Assembly (NCBI GenBank): GCA_021234155.1 | Contig: JAJEKV010000206.1 | Span: 992,001-1,056,000 of the forward strand | DNA: 64,000 nt | Reading direction: 5' to 3' | DNA from: Isoetes taiwanensis | Lineage: Eukaryota > Streptophyta > Lycopodiopsida > Isoetales > Isoetaceae | Shown: positions 12,314 through 24,450 of the stretch, piece after piece | Layout of the letters: each line of letters begins with the position of its first letter | Numbering within the stretch: position 1 is the stretch's first letter | Notes under the pieces: generated by a model | The model's database searches: none | Seen by the model: the letters and a program-made list of their open reading frames with translations, nothing else | Told to the model about the DNA's origin: nothing | Translations under genes and position numbers: made by a program

Positions 12314-12976
12314 GGGTGGAATCACACTAGTGACTGCCCAAAACTGTGTTTTTTATGTCTTGGACGGGTTGCAGATGCCCAAAAAAACTGGGTATCACAT
12401 CTGCGCCCAAGAACGAACTGCCATGTCAGAAATATCTCTGAAGCAACGGATGAACCCTAAAATCATCTCTTGCAGCTCCGATTCTGCCCTGATTCTGCTC
12501 TGGAGTCGCTCAGGTTCCTGAAAAAGATTAGCATTACCTGTTTATCCAGAATCGGTTCTTCAATCAACGATTTTGGGCATGTTCAGTGACGATTTTGGGG
12601 CTGATTAGCTCGATTTTAGGTTGATCCGATTCGGTTTTCTTGCTGCTGAGGCATCAATATAAATTCCTTTCGCAAAACCGGCTTCAATCCGCGTGAATCC
12701 AGTGCTAAATCGTTCCAATCTGCGCAGCCTTTGAAGCAGGAAGAACCCTAATATTTGCTCTTCGATTTTTTTTCTGCAACGTGGCTCTGAGGTGGCAGTG
12801 GCCAAGATCTTGGTCAGGGGGTAACCCCCGACCAGGAATATGTACCCCGCCCAGGAAAAATTGCATCCTGGGCACCCCAAGTGTGATAGAGGGGGCGCCC
12901 ATGAATTTAAAAAACAGACATTTGATTGGTGGATTGAAAATTAGGCTCATGGGCGGCCACAAGTGTGATTCCACCC
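12314..12976. mobile_element. 663-bp MITE, PIF/Harbinger-like, with TAA target duplication
   Basis: Both ends carry the inverted repeat GGGTGGAATCACACT (15 of 15, then WGTG), and the element is flanked by TAA at 12311-12313 and 12977-12979. A three-base TAA duplication and a GGG start fit PIF/Harbinger-type MITEs such as Tourist. It sits exactly inside the right inverted repeat of the outer element and interrupts it. No coding sequence is seen. Confidence 0.8.
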
Positions 12977-13087
12977 TAAGCAAACTTTACGTCATGAAAG
13001 ATACAAAAATATGGCGCTGCCACAGATATGCCGACGTGGCAAGGATATTTAAACATGGACACGGAAAAGCTCGGAAATAGAGAAACA

Positions 13088-16000
13088 ATGGCTATGGCGC
13101 CAATGCCACATGTCTTCACGTTTCGACAGAGCACTTCTTTGGAATGGGAAGCTTCATATACTTCTGCCCACGCACTGTAAGCTAAAATTTTCCTGCCTTT
13201 AATCTCGAATGAGGTATACCATTGGATTTGAAGCCTAATGTTGATTTGATCGGCAATTTTGGGCCTCAGAATTGTAGATAATCTAAGCAAATTATGCAAG
13301 GAACGCCCCATAAACGAGTCTCTTGAGCTTCTGGAGCAAAGGGAAATTAAATTATCTCGAAGCAATGCTTGTTTTATCTTGGAGCAGTGTTCCAGAAAGA
13401 AAGACCTGGAATGCGGTAAACGAGTTCAGATTCTTATTGGACAGACTGGAAGCTACCCATCTGAGGATTTGGGTAATATCCTCATTTATCTTTTTTCTGT
13501 TTCTAGATGCCTACCTGAAGCAAATCAGATGTTTAACAAGGTTTGGCAATCAAGTGTGCATTGGAACAGAATTATTTCAGCCCATACCGACAATGGTCAA
13601 GCTGACTTTGCTCTTAAATTATATCATAGAATGCAAGTATTAGGTGTGAAGGATGACAGACACGTTCTTCTTGCAATTCTGAGGGCATGCAGGTTGTCAT
13701 CACCGTTTATCCAGCAAGGTAGGCTTGTGCACGAATGGATTATTTCGAGTGGTATGCAATGTGATATTGTCCTTTCGAACACCCTTATTGATATGTACTC
13801 AAAATGCTGGAGCCTGGACGAGGCATGCAAAGCCTTCAGCTATATGTCAAAACCAGATGTAGTATCCTGGAATGTACTAATAGCTGCATATATCCAGCAT
13901 TCGAAAAGCAATTTTGCCCTGGTGTGTTTTCATATTATGGAGCATGAGGATATAGAACCAGACAGAGTTACATATTTATGTATTTTAAAAGCATGTAGCA
14001 ACGTGAAGGTAATCGCATATGGCAGATACATACATGAGAAAGTCCTTGAAAGTAAGCTTGCGTTGGACATTGCCCTTGGAAATACTCTTGTCGATATGTA
14101 TTCCAAGTGCGGGATCCTTGGAGAAGCGAGAAAAGCTTTCAATGCTTTGCCAAGGAGAAACGTGGTATCATGGAATGCAATGCTTGCTGGATATGCCCAT
14201 AGTGGCGAGGGTGTTTTAGCCATGGAAGGTTTTGCTGATATGAAGCACGAGGGCTGTAAACCAGATAAAGTTACATTTGTAAGTGTGCTACAAGCATGTG
14301 CCAACACTGGTGCTGTGAACCATGGGCGGTTCATCCATGAGCAGGTGATGGAAAATGGATTCGAGAGGGATAAGGTTGTTGGGAATACACTTGCTGACAT
14401 GTATATCAAATGTGGGAGTTTAGAAGATGCATGGCGCATTTTTGACATAATGCCAAGGCGAGATGTGGTGTCATGGAACATAATGATTGCAGGATATGTT
14501 TCCTATTTTGGAGGAGGTTCTGCCTTCGAATGTCTTGAGGACATGCAACATGAGGGAATTCAACCAGATCAAGTTACGTTCTTGAATATTTTGAAAGCAT
14601 GTAGAGGTATTGAGACTACACAGGACAACCAGAAAATCATTGATTATGGAGTCAATTCTGATATACTTAGGAGCTTAGAAGAGGCATGCGCCTTAAGTGA
14701 TACTAGTAGTTATAGAATGGTAGCACAAGGTGCTTCCTTAACATGTTGCAGGAATGAAGCTATAGGCCAGTGTAGGCACATTCATCAAATGATAATAGAA
14801 ATGGGAATAAAGATGGACATTCCTGTCGGTAATACCCTTATTGATATGTATGCAAAATGTGGAAGTTTGCAGGAGGCATGCAAGGTGTTCCGCAGCCTTC
14901 AGAACTTAAATGTAGTAACTTGGAATGCTATGATTGTAGGATATGCCCAGAATGGGTTTGGCCTTTTTGCATTACAATGTTACAACAACATGCAAAGAGA
15001 AGGCATGAAGCCAGATAAAGTCACATTTTTGGGCGTTTTGAAAGCGTGTGGCTGTGTTAATTCCTTAGAGGATGGTAGATATGTCCATCAACAGATCCTG
15101 GAAGCTGACCTACAATCTGACAGTCTGATAAGAAACACCCTTATAAATATGTATGCCAACTGTGGAAGCTTAGGGGAGGCCCTTGAAGCGTTTGATAAAT
15201 TATCATGCAAAGATGTGGTTTCATGGAATGTAGTGATTATTGGACATACAGAGAATGGTGAAGGCATGCTTGCCTTACAATGTTATGACGAGATGCTTTA
15301 CGAGGACGTGAAGCCTCTTAGAGCCACTTATGTTGGCATCTTACAGGCTTGTGCAAATATCAGATCCATAGAGCATGGCAGGTGGATCCATGAATGCATT
15401 ATTGGCCAGGAGATCCAATTAGATGTCACTTTGGGAAGCACCCTTATTGATATGTATGCAAAATGCAGGAACATGCTGGAGGCACATAATGTCTTCGACA
15501 AATTGAATTGTCGAAATGTTGTGTCCTGGAATGCCTTACTTGCTGGTTATGTCGAGGAAAATGAAGGCAGTATTCCCTTTGGTCTGTTTGCTGATATGCA
15601 GAACCAGGGCTTTAAGCCAGATAGAGTGACATTTTTGTGCATGCTGAAGGCATGTACTCGTGTTGGGACCATAGAAGATGGCAGATACATCCATGAGAAG
15701 GCTTTAAGTTATGACATACAATGGGATATGATGATCGTGAGCTCCCTAGTGGATATGTATGCTAAATGCAGCAGCTTAGAAGAGGCTCGCAGGATATTCT
15801 GTAAATTACCGGTTCCAAATGTGGTGATATATAATGCCATTATTGCTGGATATGCTCGAGTTGGCCAATTTGTATTGGCTGTGCAATGCTTCAAGGATAT
15901 GGAGCTGAGCGGTATCAAACCAAATGATGCAACATTTGTTGCACTTCTAACTGCATGCAGTCATGCAGGCCTCATAGAAGAGGGCTGCAGTTATTTCAAA

Positions 16001-16306
16001 TGTATGATCGAATATGGAATAGATCCAAATTTGTTACATTGCAATTGCATGGTTGATGTTCTGGGTCATGCAGGGTACTTCAAAGAAGCTGAAGACTTGC
16101 TGTTAACCACTATTCAACCCAATATTTCTGGCTGGAAGTCACTATTGGATGCCTCCAGAGTGCATGGCAATATGGAGCTAGCAAGACGATGCTTCAATCA
16201 GATAATTCATGCAGATCCTTATGCCTTTGCAAAATATATTTTTCCTGGTAATCAAGAATGGACTTCACCTGAGGGAAAGCAAAATGATAATAGGTTTATA
16301 GAGTAG
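13088..16306 (+). CDS. PLS-class pentatricopeptide repeat protein, about 1041 aa
   Basis: PPR proteins bind organellar RNA and guide editing, splicing or stability. The long frame has no ATG near its start. A short first exon (13088-13176, MAMAPMPHVFTFRQ...) ends in CT|GTAAGC and joins at 13270 after 'gggcctcag' in phase, giving ...HALIVDNLSKLC, so I place the start at 13088. The first 30 residues are Ser/Thr-rich and poor in acids, as in a plastid or mitochondrial transit peptide. About nine PLS triplets follow, marked by recurring NTLIDMYSKCGS and VVSWNAMIAGY blocks; one unit near 14600-14760 is degenerate. The end (VDVLGHAGYFKEAEDLL, then WKSLLDASRVHGN) is the start of an E domain that stops early at FIE, with no E+ or DYW. 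The gene lies head-to-head with a minus-strand PPR stub, and its 5' end is duplicated at 37315-37610. Probably organellar; the RNA target is unknown. Confidence 0.93.
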
Positions 16307-18642
16307 GGGAAGATTGTATGCAAGTATTAGAACTGTCCCAAAGGCCCTTAGTTTTTCCTAGGTCAGAGGGATATTACACATTGTCACGAGGTTTTGGTAT
16401 TCCCCAAGCTGCTCAGTTTGCCCCAGTTGAGAAAGATATTTGGAGAAAATCATAAAGCATCTGTTATGTCCAACCATTACGCTGTTATGGGGATCTTACC
16501 TCATTGTGTAACTGGTGTTATGGGGGCCTATGATCTTATCTTAACTCAATGGTGTTAACTGGCATTTTTTACCAGGTCTTTATAAAGTTGCTTTATAAAT
16601 AAAGGTCTTTATAAAGTTGGTCTTTATAAAGTTGCTTTATCCCTCTATATATATGATTACTAAAAAAAACCGGCGCCAAAAAGTATTTTGGAATTATGTA
16701 TGACTTTTAGGCGCCCTTTTTCTATTCCCGACAAACACCCATTTGTTTCCGGCAATGAAGGCCTTACAGTACAGCCGCTGTGCTTCATCTGGCTACTCGC
16801 CTATACTCGCTTGCCTCACCTAAACCGAAGCACCGTCTACCTGTTCGCCTAAATAGAATCGCGATCGCACCCTCTAGGTAAGGCACCTTCCCTCTATGAA
16901 TTGCAAGCCAAATTATTAAACTTTTAGTATGATGGTTGCAGAACTCCTGTAGCGCCAAGCAACTGAAAGCCGGGGACTCTGCAAAAAAACCCTCCGGTAA
17001 GTTGTTAAATTCGCTTCAGTTTGGAAAATTTCCATACCCTGGGCCTTGCTCCCCTGTTTTTTCCTTGCAGAGTCCCTTCCTTCCTTGATAACAGATCTAA
17101 TTCTGCTTATGCTTCATTTAGTCCTTTGATTCCAATGCATCTTTTGCTTGAATTGTCAAACTATTTAATCCTTTATAGCGTCAATTTAATTGATTCCGGT
17201 GCCCAAACAAACTTCAATTTTGACATGAGGGAGTTGCAAATTTTGCTCCGAAACTGAGAAGACCAAATTGTACGTTTGTTATGGTGCTTGCAGAACTCCA
17301 GGGCAAAGCCGGCGCCCAGTGCAAAGAAAAAACCTCCGGTAAGTTTTGCTGTTCAATACTTATCTTAATTTTAGTATTCAATTTTTTAAAGCTTTGAATT
17401 GAAAATTGCTTCCAGTGATCACTCAAAACATGAGCACCTCATCTATGCTTAGAAAATTTTGAGAACCCTCCATGGATTTGCAAGGTCGGAATTATGATTT
17501 TACCTAGAGATTAAACGTCCTTGACTGCAAACCCGTTTCATTTAATGGGCTAAAACAATTTTCCTGAGAATAGAGCCTGTTATGTATAAATTTTGAGAAG
17601 GCTCTATCGATTTACAGGGTCGGAATTATAATTCGATGCCTAGAGATTAGAAATCCTTGAGTGCAAAGCCATGAATCGATTCTGCAAGCCCAGGCAGTTT
17701 TGAGAAATGAAGCGAAATAGACAGTAGAAAGTTCGACCGTAAAAACAGAATTGCAAGATGCATACAACAGCCCATTTGTGTTGCTCCGTTCAGCCCCTGT
17801 TGTTGGGTTTTGCCGGCCTTGTGTGAGCAAAAAGTAAAAGTAGCCATAAGCATGTTGCTAGAAACGGCTAGATATTTCGTTCATAGCTTTTAGATATAAT
17901 CCAAAGCATCTTTCACTGGTTTTGGCTTTTGGGCTATGCCGGATTTCAGCAAGTTTGCATATAGCTACGGAAATGCAGACCATGCGAGCAGCTGCTGTTG
18001 CACAGGTTAAAATTGCAGCCATGCATCTTGATAGCTTTTGTAGATCGATTTGGATACAGCAGCCCCCATTTCGCTCTGTAAAAGGGGCACGCTTGTGACG
18101 CTCTGTAAAAGGGGCGCTCTTCTTGCGAATCTTCTGTTATATTGTGCAGCATTGAACATGTTAGCACCAGGTTAGGATTCATCCCCATGAGTTGCCCAAC
18201 CTGTTTCATTTATAACAATCTTTACGTTGCTATAGCCAGGCCTGTTCATGGCTGCAAACAGAGCATCCATCTGGCCATGTAAGATGTTAGTATAATGCAA
18301 AGATCCATCGGATACAACCATGCAACCACCGTGTGTGAGGCTGCAAAAAGAGCATGTTCAGGTAGAATTTGAGATGGGTCGCTTGCCCATGCGAGATATG
18401 AATACACATTGATGGAAAAAAAGGATCTGCTTTGTACCCTTGATCTTGCATATGGCAGTAAATAACAATGCATATAGCTTTTCCTTAATACGCATAGCTC
18501 TTGCTAGATTATATGCTTTAATATTTGTTCTTTCACATGTAGCATTAATCAAGGAGTTGGAGAATATTGTGTCTGGGAGTATTGTCCAAGATCAAATTTG
18601 CTCAAATAAAACCAAGATTGGAAATACCAGCAAGTGATCAAC
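16307..18642. other. 3' flank, then possible Helitron 5' region
   Basis: At 16575-16640 'ctttataaagttg' is repeated four times. At about 16638 TCCCTCTATATATATG follows an A, which would suit a Helitron 5' terminus, and CCGGCGCC follows soon after. Two related exon-like blocks, 'gcagaactcc...aaccctccg|gtaagt' at about 16940-17000 and 17290-17340, each end in a strong donor and could be alternative untranslated first exons. A roughly 80-bp block ('gggtcggaattat...cctagagatta') is repeated at about 17460 and 17600, and a 25-bp block (cgctctgtaaaaggggc) is duplicated at about 18070-18115. I see no protein gene. Confidence 0.45.
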
Positions 18643-21600
18643 ATGTCACCTAAGCGTCCCAGGTATAAATTGACTATCACAACATTTTATAGTCGCTAAA
18701 CAATACAATAAACTAATCTAATGTTGTGTGATTTTTTTATAATCATTATTAGGGTTCAAGCATTAGAAAACTATGATGGTGAAGATCAACATGCTCGAAA
18801 TGAACCAGTGCAAAAAAGAAAGGGTCGCCCAAGGTTGTCACAATTTAATACCCATATTTTGTTTAATTTTTCATTTTGTTATTTCACTAGGGTTTCTAAC
18901 ATTTAACTTCTAATAGATTGCCTGTGCTTGGTTCAAGTGATACTATATGCAATGAGACCACAAAAGTTTTAGGACACCGTAAGCGACAACAAAAGTACTA
19001 TGCTCGAAAAAAATTGAAGAAGATTCCTAGGTAAGCAATTACGCAATTTGATATTCTAGAAACGTGATAAATTAAAATGATGTTTCCATCATTTGGTTAC
19101 AGTAGTGACAAATTGCAAAATTGCCATACGGATCTTGAAGCTTCCAGGTGCAAATCACAAATCTAAATCTTGGTGAATGTACCAATGTACATAATATTAC
19201 TAATAGAGTGTTTGAATCTAACAGGACTGATTGTCCAAAAGTAGACGGTAAACAAGAGCACGGAAATGTTGACCTTGAGCACAAAGAGAAATTATCAACA
19301 GACGAAAAAAGTCATCTAAGGTCAGTATAAAGCTTGCATTTGTTCAAATTCTATATATTTATTTATTATGAGTATGACATTTCTATGCTTTTAACCTCAT
19401 TGATACAAAAGGATATATCCCTAATCACATATTCAAATGGAACAGGAATGGCCATTCAAACTCAAACAGTAAGCAAAAAAATACACCTCCTGACATTGAG
19501 GATGAAGAGCAGCCGTCAAACACAAAGAAAAGAGGCCGTCCAAGGTTAGCACACATTTTATATTGGTCCAAATTCTGTACATTTATTTATTATGAGTATA
19601 GTATCTTCGTATAACACAGCATAGATTTTAGCAGCTTAGCAAGCCAAAGGTTACTACAAAAAATTACTTTTAAACCTTCGTTGACAAGTACAGCCCTCAC
19701 TTGGTGTTGCTGTTGGCCTTGGCCACGCGGTGTCGAAAAGTGTGTGTTGTACTGTTATCGAAGGTTGTGAGAATGTTTTACTAATTCATATCCTAGTTTC
19801 TGATGGTGTTGTTGATAAAAATCCGACACTAATATAGGAATTGGCATATGTTTTAGTAAACATTCGATCGGTACCAAGCCATACGTAGCCGACCTATATG
19901 TACTAAATCATTCTACATCTGATTAACAGATGTTTAACACCATGTTTGATTGATAAATAGAAAAGCTTATCACATCTGATTGACGATTTTTTCATCGTAT
20001 CTATAATAGGCTATCTGCAGCCAATCTAGAAGGCCTTCCTAACGATGAAATAACCAAGATCCTTAGACGTCGAAAATACCGTCGAGACTATGAAGCCCAA
20101 AAAAGATCGAAGAAAATTGCTACCTCAGCAATAAAACAGATACCAGCATGCCCAATAGATCCATTCTCAGTTGGTCCAATAAACAAGCAGAAGACCAATC
20201 TGTGTCATAAAAATGTGAGCCCAAGTTCCATGGAGGCCATATCGAGTATGGCCTCCATGGAACAAAACAACCAAAGTGCTGTCATTACCGTCAACACATC
20301 AAATTGGAACACTGCAGCTCGGCACTGGCAAGACCAAATAGATATGATGCAACAAGACATGAAGCCCGAAGGACACGAACCACTGAAGTGGACAAAAAAA
20401 TGCAGCATATGCCACATTGACTTACTTAACTCCGAAAACATGTCGTTTTGTTGCAACAATGGTCGCCGCCTACTGCCATCTCTCGAACCTCTGCCGCAAA
20501 CCCTAGAGCAACTTTACTCGATCCACGAGTTTTCTAACAAATCGCGTGTCATAAATAATTTGTTCTGTTTCACTGCCCTCGGCGTGGAGGGTGATTTCAT
20601 GGACCTCAAAATGCCGTCATCTTTTGCAATTATGGGCCGTACGTACCATCGGCTCCTATCTGCAGGCATACCTACGAGCACCCTTCATTGGTACATATAC
20701 GACAACTCAATGAGGCATACTATTGCTGCTAATATGCAACTGCCATCCACATGGATTATGCAAGTTGCCACAGTCTTGAATGCCATTAATCCATACGTTA
20801 ATGAACTGAAAACAGTAAAAGAACTACACCCCATGCCCACAAGACTTATGCTCGCAGACCCCTCCACATCAGATGAAATAGCTGCTATTGTCCACGCCAA
20901 CAATAGCATTACTATAAAACCCAGAACTGCAATGGTCTGGATGCGGCACGACCATAATCCTGTATTCCTAAGTATCCTCGATCCTACATATGAACCACTT
21001 CAATACCCATTGTTCTTCCCACATGGTACATTAGGATGGCACCCACATAATGACCAAAAAATGTCCCAAATAGACTGGTACCGAACTAGACTACTTCACG
21101 AGCCTCGCTTTTCACAATTAGGCCGATTGTGCGGTGAGTACCTGGTTGACATGTACTCTAGAGTCGAAGAAGAGCGTCTCAACTACATCGCAACTGAGGG
21201 GTATCGACGAAATCTAACACAGCATGAGGATGACTTCATCGACGACGAGGACGACAATTCGCATTACAAGACTCTCCCAGCATCCTTCCTGGGCTCCAGA
21301 CAATGGTGCGCCGTCCAAGTAGCAGACGCCCTTGCACTCGCAAGGGTCAAAGGAAGACCGATATGACAACCAATCCAGCCTGGCCAGAAATAAAACATAA
21401 ACTACACCCTGGCCAAAACGCATCTGACAACCCTATTGTTGTTGTCCGAGCGTGCCACGAGAGAGTCCAACACGCAAAGAACATTATCCGAAAATATCTC
21501 GGACCCATATCTTACATGATGCATGTCATTGAATTCCAAAAACGTGGACTACCCCATGGACACATCGTTGTAAAGACAGAGCATGAGATCCCAATAGACA

Positions 21601-24273
21601 TGATCGATAATCTAATATCTGCCGAACTACCAAAGGACCCCGCACTCCGAGCACTGGTTGAGAAATACATGATCCACAGACACACGAGACGTTGCCTCAA
21701 GGAAAACAACAAATGCTGCTACAACTACCCAAAACCGTTGAACCCAATGACACACATCGATGAAAAGGGATACGTACAATACAGACGTCGAACAGAAGAA
21801 GACGTGAACGTCGTTCCGCACATCCCATTTCTATTGAGAGAAATGGACTGCCATGTCTATGTCGACGTCGCATCGACCGTGCATATATTCGCATACCTTT
21901 ACGGCTACATATACAAAGGCTTTGACACGGCTCGTTTTCACATCGATCGTGCAAAGCACACACCGAGCACAAACATCTCGAAACCATCTGTCACGACAGA
22001 CACTAGTGATCACAGTCGCACAAAAAATGAAATCCAAGATTATATTTCTACACGATATCTATCATCCATGGAAGCCACATGGAGAATCATGTCCTACCAC
22101 ATGACTGAAAAACACCCCTCCGTAAAGTGCCTCCCCCTACATCTAGAAGGGCACAACAGAAACTGTTTCAGAAACACATCCACAAACACCGGAATCTCCC
22201 TGTTAGACAGATATTTCCTACGACCGCTTGCTCCCAAGTTTGACCCCGTTACCTACATCGAGTATAACGAACAATACACTTCCACTACATACAGACCAGG
22301 CATTGTCCTCAGGCCCACCGACCATCTAGAGCAAAAAGCCGCAGGCACAACCCAAAACATCATCCACGAAAGAACAAGAGGGCAGTTAATCTGTAGAATA
22401 CGACTACTACTTCCAAAGGTTGGAGAGCCCTTTTACCTTAGACTAATCCTACTCCACAAAGCCGCACGATCTTGGGACGAACTCAAAATTCACGACGAAA
22501 AACGGTACGAAACATATCAAGAAACCGCGCAGGCCATGGGATTAATTGCACCAGCAACCGAAGCCATAACAGTAATGCAGGAGGCAATCTCATGCCTACA
22601 GACCCCGTCACAACTACGATTCGTATTCGCGTTACTAATACTAGATTCTGGACCAGCACTCCAACTATGGGAAACATTCCAAGACCACATGATAGCCGAC
22701 TTTCTACAACAATACCCGGAAAATCAATCACCGCCAAAGAATAAAAGCCTCCTAGCCATCAACAACATCTTGATCCAACACGGAACCAACATCGAAGCTT
22801 TTCGGCCTGCGCCTACAAGACAACATCCCATGCAGAGAAGTACGTAATGAGCTCAAGAAATTCCCCACCACGAAAGGCGGTACCTTACAAAGAGCTCAAC
22901 CATGTCGAGACCATGAACCAAAACCAGGCCTCGATCTACACGTACATATGCAAACTTATCAACAACAATAACTCCCCAGCCCCAATCTTCGTGTATGGGA
23001 AAGTCTGGAACCAGGAAAAACATACATCTTGAATGCCATATGTCTCTACATACGAGGACTCAACCAAATAATTCTACCATGCGCTACTACGGCATTAGCA
23101 TCATCGCAATACCGGAGGAGGCGCACACTCTCTCTTTCAAATGCCGTCATCGACAACAATATCGGAATCCATTCGCTACTTGACCCACATTCCCCAAGGG
23201 CCCCTACCGATCGGCACCAAGAACGACAATCATATGGGACGAGTTTCCCATGGCAAACAAAGCGATCATAGAGGCCGACGCGTCCTCCTACGAGAACATA
23301 GAGGGCATAGCGGGTCCATTCGGAGAAAAACATTTTTATAGCGGCGGTGATTTTTAGGCAGTCGCCCGTCGTCAAACGAGGAGGAAAAACAGCAACAATA
23401 AACGCATCCATCATCTCCTCCCACCTGTGGAACCACTTCGAAGTCCTAGAGCTCAACGAACCAGTAAGAAATGCAGCCGACCCAGACCTCATACGATTCG
23501 TTGATGACATCGGAGAGGGCCGTCTACTCAATGACATTCCACTAACACTATTCAAGACAACAACCAAAATAGAGGACGCCATCAACTTCCTGTATAACGC
23601 ATATATATTGCTAGAACCTGCCACATGCGAGAAGAGAGCATTCTTATCTCCGAAGAACATCCCCGTCGACGAGTTCAACATCGAAATCATACGAATGATC
23701 TTGGCAAACTACAGAAGCTACTTTAGCGTCGACAGGCTCACGGAAAACGACCAGACCATCGAGGACCATCCAATGGCGACAACAGACTTCCTCAACGGCT
23801 ACAAGCACCCAGCGCTTCCACAACACGAACTCCAACTAAAGCCCAATACCATATGCCACATCACAAAAACATTAGACAAAGACAGAGGACTCGTGAAAAA
23901 TGCCAGGGTAATGGTATGCTCAATGCATGCCAAGTTCGTGACCGTCAGGCTCCTAACAGGCCAACCACAGCACGTGGGAAACATACACCCCATATCCCGG
24001 GTCGACTTCTTCCACCAACCAGACAACTGGCCCTGGACAATCCACAAACGATAACTACCACTACGACCCGCATATTCGACAACATTCCACAGCTGCCTGG
24101 GACTCACTCTCGACAAAATAGTCCTCGACCTACGAACTGAAGTCTTCACACACGGACAACTATACACAGCACTCACACGCGTACGAAAAAAAGAAGATGT
24201 GCTGATCCTTCTTGACGAGTCCAACACCAGCAAGACTACAACCAACGTCGTCTACAAGGAACTACTTCCATAA
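18643..24273 (+). pseudogene. Helitron RepHel gene, decayed autonomous element
   Basis: Helitron RepHel nicks single strands and unwinds DNA for rolling-circle transposition. The N-terminus reads through small exons at 18643-18662, 18753-18833, 18917-19030, about 19101-19147, 19225-19320, 19446-19544 and from 20010; every junction is phase 2, ending in an Arg or Ser codon. Two exons end in AT-hook-like KRKGRPR and KKRGRPR. The body has CSICHIDLL, FPHGTLGWHP, the HUH motif (GLPHGHIVV, about 21540-21570) and the two-tyrosine motif (YLYGYIYKG, about 21893-21920). The helicase part shows a shifted Walker A (GKTYILNA, about 23010-23035), IIWDEFPMANKA, GDFRQSPV with an extra T near 23350, and the final YTALTRVRKKED. 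Breaks: a small deletion at about 21363 after VKGRP removes the expected hydrophobic strand, and several frameshifts lie between 22840 and 23350. The element cannot be active as it stands. Confidence 0.88.
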
Positions 24274-24298
24274 ACAAGGTGCGTACAAAAAAAAAAAA

Positions 24299-24450
24299 AA
24301 AAAACACTCCATCCATCTCATGCCTAGGGTGTAGATGGAGCACCGATCCCCTCGAAGATCGATGCTCTCTCTACCGCACCAACGGTCGCACCTGGGTTCG
24401 ACTCCCAGGGGTGCACAAGGCGCCGGCCCCGCCGGCGCCAAATTCTTGTA
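24299..24450 (+). mobile_element. tRNA-like SINE or Helitron 3' tail with GC hairpin
   Basis: The sequence CTGGGTTCGACTCCCAG (about 24392-24408) is a perfect tRNA T-arm with a pol III B box, preceded by a tRNA-like core. It is followed by a perfect 9-bp GC hairpin (GGCGCCGGC, loop CCC, GCCGGCGCC; 24419-24439) and then AAATTCTTGTAT. An A run of about 19 precedes it. It may be a tRNA-derived SINE inserted behind the Helitron. Alternatively the hairpin and CTTG|T could be a non-canonical Helitron 3' end. A second GC hairpin with the same tail lies at 59861-59895. Confidence 0.55.

Larger units (their letters stand above)
11334..12992. mobile_element. 1659-bp insertion: TIR element with a nested MITE
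   Basis: Absent from copy 2 of the duplication, where a single TACGT stands in place of the two that flank it here. The outer element has about 30-bp terminal inverted repeats: the left (11369-11398) begins ACGTGAAGTTTGCTTAGG, and the right is its complement with 29 of 30 matches once the nested element is removed (12297-12313 joined to 12980-12992). Without the nested element it is about 958 bp. A perfect 11-bp hairpin (11338-11348 with 11355-11365) lies just outside the left repeat. No transposase is visible, so it is non-autonomous. I do not assign a superfamily; the flanks show no 8- or 9-bp duplication. Confidence 0.8.
10490..13383. repeat. Segmental duplication, copy 1 (partner 36629-37610)
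   Basis: This copy matches 36629-37610 almost base for base wherever the two align, but is about 1.9 kb longer because of two extra blocks: 10886-11138 (253 bp, bounded by TTAGA in both places) and 11334-12992 (1659 bp, bounded by TACGT). The shared part contains the start of a minus-strand PPR gene, the start of a plus-strand PPR gene and the DNA between them. Copy 1 keeps the full plus-strand gene and only a stub of the minus-strand one. Confidence 0.9.

Noticed and set aside
13259..13270. Start of the large PPR gene at the TTG of the long frame
   Set aside because: No ATG there; the first exon at 13088 joins in phase and is conserved in the duplicate.
24419..24439. GC hairpin as a bacterial-type terminator
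   Set aside because: No T run follows and the window is clearly eukaryotic.
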